A stretch of 64,000 bases of DNA from Pectobacterium wasabiae CFBP 3304 (GTDB taxonomy: Bacteria; Pseudomonadota; Gammaproteobacteria; Enterobacterales; Enterobacteriaceae). The notes under the pieces are model-generated. The model did not search any database. It was given only the letters and a program-made list of their open reading frames with translations, and was not told where the DNA came from. The stretch lies in NCBI RefSeq assembly GCF_001742185.1, contig NZ_CP015750.1, positions 434,001 through 498,000 of the forward strand, read 5' to 3'. Below, one piece after another: positions 1 to 9,011 of the stretch (position 1 is the first letter of the stretch; the number at the start of each line of letters is the position of its first letter). Position numbers and translations under genes: made by a program.

Positions 1-61
1 GTTATGCGAAAAGGAAGAAATAGTAGTGTGAAAAGGAAAGCGCCATACCTTAACACAAACT

Positions 62-90
62 TAGCTATTTTACTTTTCCACTGCTATACT
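62..90 (+). promoter_or_regulatory. putative suhB promoter (extended -10)
   Basis: An extended -10 element (TGcTATACT, 82-90) lies about 45 bases upstream of the suhB start. The -35 region around 62-73 is a poor match, which an extended -10 can compensate for. This is a motif reading only. Confidence 0.4.
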
Positions 91-133
91 CTGCGCCGCT
101 TTCCGTTCTTTAACATTCCAGTGGACCGATACC

Positions 134-937
134 ATGCATCCGATGCTCAACATCGCTATACGCGCTGCGCGTAAAGCCGGTAATTTAATTGCCAAGAACT
201 ATGAAACGCCAGACGCCGTCGAAGCTAGCCAGAAAGGCAGCAACGATTTTGTGACCAACGTCGATCGGGATGCAGAACGTCTGATCGTTGAAGTCATCCG
301 TAAATCTTACCCACAGCACACCATTATTGGTGAAGAGTGTGGCGAGCTGGTTGGCGAAGATCCGGCAGTACAATGGGTTATCGATCCTCTGGATGGCACC
401 ACCAACTTCATCAAACGTTTACCCCACTTCGCCGTTTCTATCGCGGTTCGCATTAAAGGCCGTACCGAAGTTGCCGTTGTTTATGATCCTATGCGTAATG
501 AACTGTTTAGTGCTACCCGTGGTCAGGGTGCGCAGTTGAACGGCTATCGTCTGCGCAGCAGCACTGCCCGCGATCTGGACGGCACCGTGCTGGCAACCGG
601 CTTCCCTTTCAAATTAAAACAACACAGCAAAAGTTATATCAATGTCATCGGCGCGCTGTTCACCCAGTGTGCGGATTTCCGCCGCACGGGTTCTGCTGCA
701 CTGGATCTCGCCTATGTAGCCGCGGGTCGCGTTGACGGTTTCTTTGAAATCGGCCTGAAGCCGTGGGATTTTGCTGGTGGCGAACTGCTGGTACGCGAAG
801 CTGGCGGGATCGTGACAGACTTCGTTGGTGCTCATAACTATATGACGTCCGGCAATCTGGTTGCAGGTAATCCGCGAGTGGTTAAAGCCATTCTGGGCAC
901 CATTCGTGAAGAACTGAGTGACGCGCTGAAACGCTAA
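134..937 (+). CDS. suhB: Inositol-1-monophosphatase SuhB
   Basis: SuhB is a Mg2+-dependent inositol monophosphatase that in enterobacteria also joins the NusA/NusB antitermination complex on rRNA transcripts. The 267-residue product has the usual length. It shows the family metal site: GEECGE around residues 66-71, the WVIDPLDGTTNF motif at 81-92, and the C-terminal WDFAGGELLVREAGG signature. The ATG at 134 lies 44 bases after an extended -10 element. The gene stands alone and is followed by a hairpin terminator before a Fur-regulated transporter. Family assignment is secure; the antitermination role is inferred from E. coli. Confidence 0.97.
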   Translation: MHPMLNIAIRAARKAGNLIAKNYETPDAVEASQKGSNDFVTNVDRDAERLIVEVIRKSYPQHTIIGEECGELVGEDPAVQWVIDPLDGTTNFIKRLPHFAVSIAVRIKGRTEVAVVYDPMRNELFSATRGQGAQLNGYRLRSSTARDLDGTVLATGFPFKLKQHSKSYINVIGALFTQCADFRRTGSAALDLAYVAAGRVDGFFEIGLKPWDFAGGELLVREAGGIVTDFVGAHNYMTSGNLVAGNPRVVKAILGTIREELSDALKR

Positions 938-946
938 TTTCGCCCC

Positions 947-1000
947 ACTCCGGCCCACCCACATAAAAATGAAATCGGGTCGGAGTTGTTATTTTTCTTT
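947..1000 (+). terminator. suhB terminator
   Basis: An imperfect inverted repeat (ACTCCGGCCC at 947-956 with GGGTCGGAGT at 977-986) is followed by a T-rich stretch. It lies just after the suhB stop, so it probably ends suhB transcription. Confidence 0.6.
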
Positions 1001-1037
1001 ACATATGAATCCTGTATACGCATTGTTTATCCTTATA

Positions 1038-1052
1038 CGATAATAATTATCA
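1038..1052. promoter_or_regulatory. Fur box upstream of the ABC transporter operon
   Basis: cGATAATAATTATCA fits the 7-1-7 Fur palindrome (TGATAAT-N-ATTATCA) with one mismatch. It lies about 80 bases before the binding-protein start, suggesting iron repression of the three-gene operon that follows. Confidence 0.7.
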
Positions 1053-1129
1053 AACTCATTACACTGATGAGTTCAGTACTCTACTGATAAATTCAATACT
1101 CTGATAAATTGTGAATTAGGATGACCACC

Positions 1130-2248
1130 ATGTTAAGAACATCAGTAAGATCGCTCTTTCTGACTGCATTACTCTCCGCTCCGCTCTTCAGCTACGCCAC
1201 CCAATATCCTCTCACCGTTACCGACTTCGACGGCAGAAGTGTCACCATTCAACAAGAGCCACAGCGCATCATTCTGCAAGACGGCCGCGACATTATGGCG
1301 ATGGCCCTGCTTGACCGCGATAATCCCTTTCAGCGTCTGGTTGCCTGGAACAATCTGGCAAAAAAACAGGACACCGCAACCTGGGACATGCTGAAAGGAA
1401 AGTGGCCTCAGTCCGTTGGTATTCTGGACATGGGATTCAGTGATAAAGGCAACGTCGATCTGGAAAGCGTGCTGTCAAAACAGCCGGACCTGATGATTGC
1501 CCAGTTGCGTGCCAAGGCGGCGCTGAAAGAAAGTGGCGTGATCGACAAACTCAGCGCGCTGAATATTCCCGTACTCTTTGTCGATTATGAAGTGAATCCG
1601 GCGAAAGATACCGCCCCCAGCATCGACCTATTGGGTAAGGTTCTGAACCGCGAAACTAATGCCAAAGCGTATACCGATTTCTATCGTCAGCACTTTGATG
1701 CCATTCAGCAGAAAACCGCCGCAATCACCCCGAAACCCGGCGTCTTTGTAGAACCGATTGCCGGTAACTCAGACTCCTGCTGCTTCACACACAGCAACAG
1801 CGGTTGGGGCGGACTGATTGAAGCGGTCGGCGCAAAAAATATTGGTTCTGATTTGCTGCCGGGCGCAACAGGTTTTGTCTCGCTGGAAAAGATTATCAGC
1901 ATGAAACCTGATGTCTACATCATGACAGGCTCTAAACGTGGTAACAGTCAGGTACTGCCGCTAGGCTATGGTGCCAGCGTAGAAGGTGTTCGCACTCAGG
2001 CTAACGTGCTACTCAACCGCACCGGTATTAGCCAAATTCCGGCCGTTCAGGCTAAGCACGTGTATGGCGTTTACCACCATTTCTACAACCATCCCTACAA
2101 CATTGTCGGTATGGAATATCTGGCAAAAGATATTTATCCTCAGGCGTTTGCCAGCTTGAATCCTGATGACACGTATCACCATATCATTCAGAATTTTACC
2201 TCACTGCCTGACAGTGACTTTATCTTTGCCTGGAAACAAGGTGAATAA
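1130..2248 (+). CDS. Periplasmic substrate-binding protein of a FecB/BtuF-type ABC transporter
   Basis: This is a class III periplasmic binding protein, the family that captures ferric siderophores, heme or cobalamin for FecCD-type permeases. It has a signal peptide (hydrophobic run, then SYA-TQYP) and no lipobox, then the two-lobed PBP fold. I prefer the ATG at 1130 to the one at 1121: AGG at 1118-1120 is 9 bases from the former and touches the latter. It is followed directly by permease and ATPase genes, and a Fur box lies upstream. An unusual adjacent Cys-Cys (DSCC, near residue 220) is shared with the paralog at 6692-7819. Ligand unknown; an iron complex is the best guess. Confidence 0.85.
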   Translation: MLRTSVRSLFLTALLSAPLFSYATQYPLTVTDFDGRSVTIQQEPQRIILQDGRDIMAMALLDRDNPFQRLVAWNNLAKKQDTATWDMLKGKWPQSVGILDMGFSDKGNVDLESVLSKQPDLMIAQLRAKAALKESGVIDKLSALNIPVLFVDYEVNPAKDTAPSIDLLGKVLNRETNAKAYTDFYRQHFDAIQQKTAAITPKPGVFVEPIAGNSDSCCFTHSNSGWGGLIEAVGAKNIGSDLLPGATGFVSLEKIISMKPDVYIMTGSKRGNSQVLPLGYGASVEGVRTQANVLLNRTGISQIPAVQAKHVYGVYHHFYNHPYNIVGMEYLAKDIYPQAFASLNPDDTYHHIIQNFTSLPDSDFIFAWKQGE

Positions 2249-2254
2249 TTTTTC

Positions 2255-3337
2255 ATGAGTACAACCACTGAACCGGGTATCCGTAATACTGCCACGGATG
2301 CCAACACCATTATGGACAACTATCGCGGCATTATTCGACGCCGTGTAGGTGTTATGGCGATACTGCTGTTGATCATCATCGGCTCGTTGTTGCTGGATTT
2401 CACGATGGGGCCTTCGGGGCTAACGCTTGATGTGCTCTGGAACACGCTGACCGATCCGGCCAGCGCCGATGCAGGTACGCGCGTGATCGTCTGGGATATT
2501 CGTCTGCCCTATGCGCTGATGGCCATCATCGTCGGGCTAGCGCTCGGCCTGGCTGGTGCAGAAATGCAGACGATCCTGAACAATCCGTTGGCCAGCCCGT
2601 TTACGCTCGGCGTTTCCTCCGCTGCCGCATTCGGCGCGGCGCTGGCGATCGTGCTCGGCATCGGCATCCCCGGTATTCCGGCTCAGTGGTTTATTTCTGC
2701 TAACGCATTTATTTTCGCCCTATTGGCAGCATTGCTGCTTGATGGCATTACGCGCTGGACGCAGGTCGCCACCTCCGGCGTGGTGTTGTTCGGCATCGCG
2801 TTGGTGTTCACTTTCAATGCGCTGGTTTCCATGCTCCAGTTCATCGCTAACGAAGACACGCTGCAAGGTTTAGTGTTCTGGACCATGGGCAGTCTGGCCC
2901 GCGCCTCGTGGGAAAAACTGGGCATCCTGCTGCTGGTGCTGGTCATCGTTATGCCCATTTCGCTAATGAGTTCATGGAAACTGACCGCACTGCGGCTGGG
3001 TGAAGATCGTGCCGTCAGCTTCGGCATTAACGTGCGCCGCTTGCGCCTGGCAACGCTGCTGCGCATTAGCATTTTATCCGCTATTTCGGTCGCGTTTGTT
3101 GGCCCCATCGGCTTTATCGGCCTGGTTGCTCCGCATATCGCGCGTATGATTTTCGGTGAAGATCACCGCTTCTATCTGCCTGCCAGTGCGTTAACGGGCG
3201 CACTGGTACTGTCGATGGCGTCTGTTGCCTCGAAAAACCTGATTCCCGGCGTCATTATTCCGGTCGGTATCGTCACCTCACTGGTTGGCGTACCTTTCTT
3301 CCTGAGTATTATTCTGCGCCACAGAGGGAACGTATGA
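2255..3337 (+). CDS. FecCD-family ABC transporter permease
   Basis: This is the inner membrane permease subunit of a ferric siderophore/heme/B12-type importer. At 360 residues it is slightly longer than a typical FecC or FecD, because of a hydrophilic N-terminal stretch of about 35 residues. Family signatures include LGLAGAEMQTILNNPLASPFTLGVSSAAAFGAAL cut here to its landmarks LGLAGAEMQ and NPLASPFTLG, and the EAA-like GPIGFIGLVAPHIAR loop that contacts the ATPase. It starts 6 bases after the binding-protein gene and overlaps the ATPase gene by 4 bases (ATGA), which indicates translational coupling. A single permease gene implies a homodimeric channel. Confidence 0.92.
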   Translation: MSTTTEPGIRNTATDANTIMDNYRGIIRRRVGVMAILLLIIIGSLLLDFTMGPSGLTLDVLWNTLTDPASADAGTRVIVWDIRLPYALMAIIVGLALGLAGAEMQTILNNPLASPFTLGVSSAAAFGAALAIVLGIGIPGIPAQWFISANAFIFALLAALLLDGITRWTQVATSGVVLFGIALVFTFNALVSMLQFIANEDTLQGLVFWTMGSLARASWEKLGILLLVLVIVMPISLMSSWKLTALRLGEDRAVSFGINVRRLRLATLLRISILSAISVAFVGPIGFIGLVAPHIARMIFGEDHRFYLPASALTGALVLSMASVASKNLIPGVIIPVGIVTSLVGVPFFLSIILRHRGNV

Positions 3338-4134
3338 GTCAGCAAACCCTATCTGGATTACGACTTTCCCATTTTCGTGCGGGTTATCCCAAGCGTCAGG
3401 TGATTCGCGATCTGTCCGTACCACAACTGCCACGCGGGAAGATCACCGTTCTACTCGGCCCCAACGGCAGCGGCAAATCCACCCTACTGCGTGCAATGGC
3501 AGGCCTGAACCCTTCTGAAGGCGAACTGTGGCTGGATGACACCAACCTGATGACATTGCCGTTCGCTCAGCGGGCGGAAAAGGTCGTTTATCTGCCGCAA
3601 TCCTTGCCCGCAGGCGTTCATCTGCACGTGCTGGAATCTATTATCGTCGCACAGCGCGCGTCCGGCGGCATGCATAACGCCGAAAAGCAGGATGAAGTCA
3701 TGACCCTGCTGCGTCAGTTAGGTATCGAGCATCTGGCGTTGAGCTATCTCGATCAACTCTCTGGCGGACAGAAGCAACTGGTTGGGTTAGCGCAATCACT
3801 GATCCGCCAGCCCTCGCTGCTCTTGCTGGACGAGCCGCTCAGCGCGCTGGATCTGAATTATCAATTCCACGTAATGGATTTAGTGCGTAAAGAGACGCGC
3901 AAGCGCAACATCATCACCGTGGTGGTGGTGCATGACATCAATATCGCGCTGCGTCATGGCGACCACGTGTTGATGCTACAAAATGGTAACCTGATTGCCG
4001 ATGGTGCCCCCGCAGAGGTCATTAGCCCCGAAAGCCTGTCAGCGGTCTATGGCGTGCGCGGACGTATTGAACGCTGTTCACAGGGCGTACCACAGGTGAT
4101 TATCGACGGACTGGTCAGCGAGCCGACCATCTAA
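3334..4134 (+). CDS. ABC transporter ATP-binding protein, FepC/FecE type
   Basis: This is the cytoplasmic ATPase that powers the importer encoded just upstream. The 266-residue product has Walker A GPNGSGKST, the Q-loop at YLPQSL, the signature LSGGQKQL, Walker B LLLLDEPLSALD and the switch His in VVVHD. The start overlaps the permease stop by 4 bases, so the three genes form one operon. Family assignment is firm. The substrate is set by the binding protein and is unknown, with iron the likely context given the Fur box upstream. Confidence 0.93.
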   Translation: MSQQTLSGLRLSHFRAGYPKRQVIRDLSVPQLPRGKITVLLGPNGSGKSTLLRAMAGLNPSEGELWLDDTNLMTLPFAQRAEKVVYLPQSLPAGVHLHVLESIIVAQRASGGMHNAEKQDEVMTLLRQLGIEHLALSYLDQLSGGQKQLVGLAQSLIRQPSLLLLDEPLSALDLNYQFHVMDLVRKETRKRNIITVVVVHDINIALRHGDHVLMLQNGNLIADGAPAEVISPESLSAVYGVRGRIERCSQGVPQVIIDGLVSEPTI

Positions 4135-4153
4135 ATGATGGGCCATTCGAACA

Positions 4154-4181
4154 ACCTCCGGTAAGCAAGCGCCCCGGAGGT
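4154..4181. terminator. inverted repeat between convergent genes
   Basis: A perfect 8-bp stem (ACCTCCGG at 4154-4161, CCGGAGGT at 4174-4181) sits between the converging ATPase gene and the small gene at 4191. Neither side has a strong T run, so a bidirectional terminator is likely but not certain. Confidence 0.5.
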
Positions 4182-4190
4182 ATAATATTG

Positions 4191-4514
4191 CTAGTCTAAA
4201 CGCTCAGTTCCCAACATATCGCGCATGTTCGTCAGCATGTTCTCAAACAGGCGTAATGCCAAGCCAACACTGTTTACATTGTAATACAGCGCCGCGTCAT
4301 GATGTTTCAAGTAATGCTCAAACTCTGGTTTACCGATCAATTTATAAATTTCAGTAAAACGCAAAATCAGATGACGACAATTGTTGAGATACAGATCAAG
4401 CGTGCGGTAATCGCTGTTCATTAGCTGAGTCAGTAGCGTCGTCATGTGTTCGAATTCCGCCAACAAGGACGCATAATCTCCCAAATTTTCAGCGCTGTGC
4501 TCGGTCGATTTCAT
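4191..4514 (-). CDS. Conserved-looking hypothetical protein, 107 aa
   Basis: I do not recognise this protein. It is a soluble, probably mostly helical product with no signal peptide and no transmembrane segment. Leu, Asn and His are frequent (for example LNNCRHLILRF and LKHHDAALYYN). I chose the ATG at 4514 because GGGAG lies 8 bases upstream; an in-frame ATG 12 codons earlier has no comparable ribosome site. It lies downstream of the chemoreceptor gene on the same strand, 87 bases away, so co-transcription is possible. Function unknown. Confidence 0.7.
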   Translation of the reverse strand: MKSTEHSAENLGDYASLLAEFEHMTTLLTQLMNSDYRTLDLYLNNCRHLILRFTEIYKLIGKPEFEHYLKHHDAALYYNVNSVGLALRLFENMLTNMRDMLGTERLD

Positions 4515-4601
4515 ATTGTCATCTCCCTTTATCCTTTCGCCATCCGGCATAGGATTCTATGGCCGCGTACAGCCTTAAGGCACCACACGCGGCTCGATAG
4601 A

Positions 4602-6269
4602 TTAGAAACGCTGCCAATCTCCTTCATCCTGAGCAGCAGCGCTTTTTTTCTTCGCGGGGGCGAGACGAGGTACGGACATGCCAGACGGTACAGAGGCAAG
4701 AGCGGGGGTCAGTGCCGCTGGAGTCATTTGCCCCACAATAAATTGCCCGACCAGTTGGCTCAATGTGCTTGCCTGTTCCTGCAATGACTGCGAGGCGGCT
4801 GACGCTTCCTCGACCAATGAGGCATTTTGCTGGGTCACATCATCCATCTGGTTAACGGCCTGATGCACCTGACTGATACCCTGACTTTGCTCTTCCGTCG
4901 CCGCAGCGATTTCGTTCACCAAATCCGTCACCTGTTGGATCGCGTCTTTCATCGCCGCCATGTTTTTCCCTACATCGCTGGCTTGTTCAACCCCTGCTGA
5001 TACCAGCGAATTTGACGCACCGATCAAATCCTTGATTTCGCGGGCTGCCGTAGACGAACGCTGTGCCAGCGTGCGCACTTCTCCTGCGACCACGGCGAAA
5101 CCACGCCCTTGCTCACCCGCACGCGCGGCTTCTACCGCCGCATTCAGAGCAAGGATGTTGGTCTGAAACGCAATCCCTTCAATGAGCGCAATGATGTCGG
5201 TAATCTTGCCTGAGCTAGTACGAATATGTTCCATCGTACTCAGCATCGTACTGACTGAATCGGCACTATTGATAGAAATCCGGCTGGCATTACCCGCCAA
5301 CAGGCTGGCCTGCTGCGTGTTTTCCGCATTCTGGCGTACTGTTTCGCTGATTTCCGTCATACTGGCAGCGGTTTGTTCCAGCGAAGCCGCCTGTTCCTCA
5401 GTACGTGCTGACAGATCCTCATTACCTGCTGCAATCTGCGTCGCCGCACTACTTACCGACTGCGATGAAGCATTCACCGAAGCCAGCGCCGCGGAAACGC
5501 GATGCATCAGGCTATTAAAGGCACGGGCAGTATTCCCAACCTCATCCTTGCGCCGATCGTCAGCCTGAATGGTCAGATCAAGATGATTGCTGACGTCTTC
5601 CATCGTTTGATTCATATTGTTCAAACTCTTTCTAATGCCCAGGATGGTTCTCACAGCAAAAAAACCAATCAACAGCACAACCAATAGCGTGCCTGACAAC
5701 AGGCCAAACCACGTTTGATCATAAACTTGTTTATTCACCTGGCGCAGATCGTCGCCCATTTTAACATTAAGATCGAATTGCTTACGGTAATTGGCGAGGA
5801 GGTCACGAACCACTCTCCCCGGACCGTCCATTCCCTGAAGCAGGCCAAGAGCAACATCGTTTTGGTTCGCTTTTGACGCATTAATAAAAGCAGGTAGCGA
5901 TGCCTGTAATTTTTGGGTCTGGTCAATTGCCGCATTAGTTAGTTGTCGATCCGCCTCGCTGGAAGCATCATTTATCAGGTAATACTCATTGAGCTTCTTT
6001 ATTTCCTCAATGGTTCTATTAATGTCCTGCTCGATCGCAGGCAGCTTACGATCGTCATCCGTAGTCTGATGACGATACAAAAAAAGCACCAGTGAATTAC
6101 TTTTATCCACCAAGCTATTCAAATCCTTGATGCTTGGAATAGCATTATCCTGAACGTATTCAAAACGAGACTGGAACCCTGACAATAGTGACAAAGTGAC
6201 GATAACCAATGCGATAAGTGCTAGCGACATTAACGAAAACGTCAACAGCAGGCGTTGCGTGATATTCAT
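4602..6269 (-). CDS. Methyl-accepting chemotaxis protein
   Basis: This is a transmembrane chemoreceptor that senses a periplasmic ligand and controls CheA through CheW. There is a transmembrane segment near residues 5-28, a four-helix-bundle type periplasmic domain to about 185, a second transmembrane segment near 187-208, then HAMP. The signalling domain has the hairpin tip [23 protein letters not shown], recognisable by its [19 protein letters not shown] core. The C-terminus ends in DWQRF, a pentapeptide of the CheR/CheB-docking type, so this is a full-length receptor. I prefer the ATG at 6269 because GGAG lies 6 bases upstream; the ATG at 6281 has no ribosome site. A sigma28-like promoter lies upstream. 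The ligand is not readable. Confidence 0.95.
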   Translation of the reverse strand: MNITQRLLLTFSLMSLALIALVIVTLSLLSGFQSRFEYVQDNAIPSIKDLNSLVDKSNSLVLFLYRHQTTDDDRKLPAIEQDINRTIEEIKKLNEYYLINDASSEADRQLTNAAIDQTQKLQASLPAFINASKANQNDVALGLLQGMDGPGRVVRDLLANYRKQFDLNVKMGDDLRQVNKQVYDQTWFGLLSGTLLVVLLIGFFAVRTILGIRKSLNNMNQTMEDVSNHLDLTIQADDRRKDEVGNTARAFNSLMHRVSAALASVNASSQSVSSAATQIAAGNEDLSARTEEQAASLEQTAASMTEISETVRQNAENTQQASLLAGNASRISINSADSVSTMLSTMEHIRTSSGKITDIIALIEGIAFQTNILALNAAVEAARAGEQGRGFAVVAGEVRTLAQRSSTAAREIKDLIGASNSLVSAGVEQASDVGKNMAAMKDAIQQVTDLVNEIAAATEEQSQGISQVHQAVNQMDDVTQQNASLVEEASAASQSLQEQASTLSQLVGQFIVGQMTPAALTPALASVPSGMSVPRLAPAKKKSAAAQDEGDWQRF

Positions 6270-6389
6270 AAACCGCTCCATTTTAAATTTTTATACTGCA
6301 TATTTTCCTGATTCGGGTATGTCGCATCCGCAACATCCCGTTCTTGCATGCCATTGAGTGAAGATCAGGCATTCTTTCACCACGCTCAG

Positions 6390-6416
6390 TTATCGACACA
6401 TCAGCAAGCAGTTTTA
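6390..6416 (-). promoter_or_regulatory. putative sigma28 (FliA) promoter of the chemoreceptor gene
   Basis: On the minus strand TAAAACTG is followed after 11 bases by GTCGATAA. The flagellar sigma28 consensus is TAAAGTTT-N11-GCCGATAA, so the -10 matches 7 of 8 and the -35 about 5 of 8. This fits a chemotaxis gene. The untranslated leader would be about 110 bases. The rest of 6417-6627 shows nothing I can name. Confidence 0.45.
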
Positions 6417-6627
6417 TATATTCGATCGCCAAAACCATTCAATAATCTCAAATCAATATGAGAAAACTATCAAAACAAGATAATCGATCGTCAAAAACAT
6501 CTGACGATCCGTGATGACATAAATTGATAGGGAAACGTTTGCTTTACTCTTCGCAAGATAAAGAATTCAGTGACATAAACATCGCCAACGCTGCTGCCGA
6601 TGGGCACCGGAATCGGTAAGAAAGGTA

Positions 6628-6668
6628 TAAAAAAAGCACTGACCAATTAAGGTTCAGTGCTTTTTTAT
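6628..6668 (-). terminator. strong terminator after the second binding-protein gene
   Basis: AAAAAAGCACTGA (6630-6642) pairs with TCAGTGCTTTTTT (6654-6666), giving a T run on both strands. It sits 25 bases after the stop of the binding-protein gene on the minus strand. Confidence 0.85.
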
Positions 6669-6691
6669 CTCTGGTTTACTGTCTGATAGCG

Positions 6692-7819
6692 TTATTTCTT
6701 CGCTGGCAGCGTAACCCAATAGCCTGGCTGATACGGCAGCGGCAGGAACTTCTCATGGAAGGTACGGAATGTTGCATCAGGGTCGAGATCTTTAAACAGT
6801 TCCGGGTGCATCCATTTCGCTAATACTTGAATCGCCACAAACTGATACGGACTATCATAGAACTGATGCCAGATTGCATGAGCGTTGCCATCGGTTGCTA
6901 CTGGCAACGTTTTAAATGCTGCGCGTTCCATCAGTTTTTGCAAACGTTGCAGCGCTTCCTTCTGATCGGCTCCCGGTCCGACGCCAACCCAGCCGTTCGC
7001 CGTGTTGTAGTTTTTCCAGTTAGCACCCGTTACTACCACGACATCAGGACGAGAGCTGATAATCTGCTCAGGGTTCAGCGTACCAAACGTGCCGGGGATG
7101 ATGTTCTTGGCAATGTTGTCACCGCCGGCAGCCTCAACCATGCGGCCAAAGTTCTCATCACCGAATGACATACAGCACTCTTCATCATAGCCACCCGCGC
7201 GGTCGATCATCACTTTCGGGCGTGGACCCTGATAGTTTTTCAGCCGATCGGTAACGAGTTCAATCTGCTCACGGCGGAACTTAATAATCTCTTCCGCACG
7301 TTGGGGCTTGCCCACCAGTTGGCCCATAATGTGAATGCTTTTCTCTGCGTTCTCAAACGGCTTTTCGCGGAAATCGATAAACACCACCGGAATACCCAGC
7401 GAATTGAGTTTTTCAATCAATTTGCCTTCATCCGTCGCCGCTTTTGACTCCAGATTCATCAACACCAAATCCGGTTTCAGCGTCAATGCCTGCTCGACGT
7501 TGAAAGTACCGTCTTTCGCCCCGCCAAAGGTCGGCAGCTTTGTGATCTCCGGGTATTTCTTTTCATAAGCCAGATAGCCGTCGTAATCGGCTTTTGGCAG
7601 ATCGTCACGCCAGCCCACCACACGTTGGAACGGCGACTCGGTATCAAAGGCGGCCAGCAGATAAATTTGTCGACCTTCCCCTAAAATAATCCGCTTCACT
7701 TCGGATTTGATTTCTACCTTCCTGCCACTAACGTCTTCAATAACAATCGGGTTAGCGCTAGCAGCAACGCTCGCACTCAGCCCCAAAAGCATAACGACTG
7801 AGAACAGCCATTTTTTCAT
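6692..7819 (-). CDS. Orphan periplasmic substrate-binding protein, paralog of 1130-2248
   Basis: This is a 375-residue class III binding protein with a signal peptide (MKKWLFSVVMLLGLSASVAA) and no lipobox. It aligns along its whole length with the product at 1130-2248: RIILGEGRQI versus RIILQDGRDI, PFQRVVGW versus PFQRLVAW, and the adjacent cysteines DEECC versus DSCC. No permease or ATPase gene adjoins it, so it may feed the nearby transporter with a second ligand. A Fur box precedes the start and a strong terminator follows, so it is a separate iron-responsive unit. Ligand unknown. Confidence 0.85.
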   Translation of the reverse strand: MKKWLFSVVMLLGLSASVAASANPIVIEDVSGRKVEIKSEVKRIILGEGRQIYLLAAFDTESPFQRVVGWRDDLPKADYDGYLAYEKKYPEITKLPTFGGAKDGTFNVEQALTLKPDLVLMNLESKAATDEGKLIEKLNSLGIPVVFIDFREKPFENAEKSIHIMGQLVGKPQRAEEIIKFRREQIELVTDRLKNYQGPRPKVMIDRAGGYDEECCMSFGDENFGRMVEAAGGDNIAKNIIPGTFGTLNPEQIISSRPDVVVVTGANWKNYNTANGWVGVGPGADQKEALQRLQKLMERAAFKTLPVATDGNAHAIWHQFYDSPYQFVAIQVLAKWMHPELFKDLDPDATFRTFHEKFLPLPYQPGYWVTLPAKK

Positions 7820-7850
7820 TCTTATTCCCTTCTGCGATTATGGTTATAGA

Positions 7851-7865
7851 TGATAATAGTTATCA
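7851..7865. promoter_or_regulatory. Fur box upstream of the orphan binding-protein gene
   Basis: TGATAATAGTTATCA matches the 7-1-7 Fur palindrome with one mismatch, 31 bases before the start codon. It is as good as the box at 1038-1052, implying shared iron control of the two paralogs. Confidence 0.72.
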
Positions 7866-7937
7866 TTAATGAAATAATATCTCGCCGTGATTATCGGAGG
7901 CAATGGGTTTTTAACGCGAGGTTAATAAAAAGTGAAA

Positions 7938-9011
7938 TCAGCCGGAGAATGGCCGAATACCGCCCATCATCGCGGGCTGTGCGCTGAGATAAAGCAGGAT
8001 GCCGGAGCCAACTAAAATCAGCCCGCCAGCAAAAGCCAAAAGAGAAAAAGCAGTACGCTGCCACACGGGCGATGCGCGGTTCGCACCTAGGCGCTCAACA
8101 ACACGACGACAGTAAAAAACCAACACGGCCAGTGCCGAGATGGTGATCGCCGTTCCGGCAGCCATCACCAGCGCGGAGGCCACGCCCCACACATAAACGC
8201 CGATCACTTTAGAGAAAAGCAGCACCAGAATGGCACCGGAGCACGGGCGCATCCCCATCGCCAGCACAATCATCAGACGCGTGCGCCAGCGGCTATCACG
8301 CTCAAGTTCTTCCTGACTGGGGAGATGGCGGTGCCCGCAGCCACAGTCAGCATCGTGCTGATGAAGGGAGTGAGGCGGCACAGAAATCGGACGAAGCGTC
8401 ATACGTCCATGAACTGATACGTTAAGTGGTGTCATGCGAAAAATCGTCGCCGGCTTGGGTTGCCACACTAGCGCGATATATAGCTGCTTCAACGCACGAA
8501 AACAGAGCAATAACCCCAGCCCTGCCACCAACACGAAGCTCCCTTTTTCCATCCAAAAACTGCTGTTATGCAGCGTTCGGCTCGACAATTGCAAGATCCC
8601 AAGTACTACGGTCACCAGTACTACTGCCATCAACCCTTGAACCAGCGAGGCCGCAAGCGTTAACTTCAGGCTGCTTTTTAGCTTCGACGGATGTGTCGCT
8701 AAATAGGTCATGATGACGACTTTACCATGCCCCGGCCCGACCGCATGGAGCACGCCATAGACCAGACTGAACATCATCAAACTCAGCCCTGCCTGATGCG
8801 GTTGCTGTTCCACCATCTGCAACAAGTGCGACATCTGCTGGTGCAGCGATTTCTGCCACATCGCACTTTGCAGCACGATTTGCGGCCAATACCCCACGAT
8901 GTAATGCAGCGCCGTGGCAAGCAGCACCAAAAACAGCCACAGCGGCCACAGATCGCGCAGTCGGCTCAATAACGAGCGTTGATGTAACAGCGGGCCAAGG
9001 TTCATTGACAT
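7938..9011 (-). CDS. zevB: NicO/RcnA-family metal transporter, ZevB-like
   Basis: This is an inner membrane protein of the nickel/cobalt (NicO) transporter family. The 357 residues carry six or more hydrophobic segments, the family motif HAVGPGHGK after the second one, and GMRPCSGAI in the second half. Between them is a His/Cys-rich cytoplasmic loop (HQHDADCGCGHRH) that probably binds metal. The gene overlaps the upstream DUF1007 gene by 10 bases. In Haemophilus such a pair is known as ZevAB and linked to zinc uptake, which is why I use that name. Direction and metal remain inferred. Confidence 0.8.
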   Translation of the reverse strand: MSMNLGPLLHQRSLLSRLRDLWPLWLFLVLLATALHYIVGYWPQIVLQSAMWQKSLHQQMSHLLQMVEQQPHQAGLSLMMFSLVYGVLHAVGPGHGKVVIMTYLATHPSKLKSSLKLTLAASLVQGLMAVVLVTVVLGILQLSSRTLHNSSFWMEKGSFVLVAGLGLLLCFRALKQLYIALVWQPKPATIFRMTPLNVSVHGRMTLRPISVPPHSLHQHDADCGCGHRHLPSQEELERDSRWRTRLMIVLAMGMRPCSGAILVLLFSKVIGVYVWGVASALVMAAGTAITISALAVLVFYCRRVVERLGANRASPVWQRTAFSLLAFAGGLILVGSGILLYLSAQPAMMGGIRPFSG

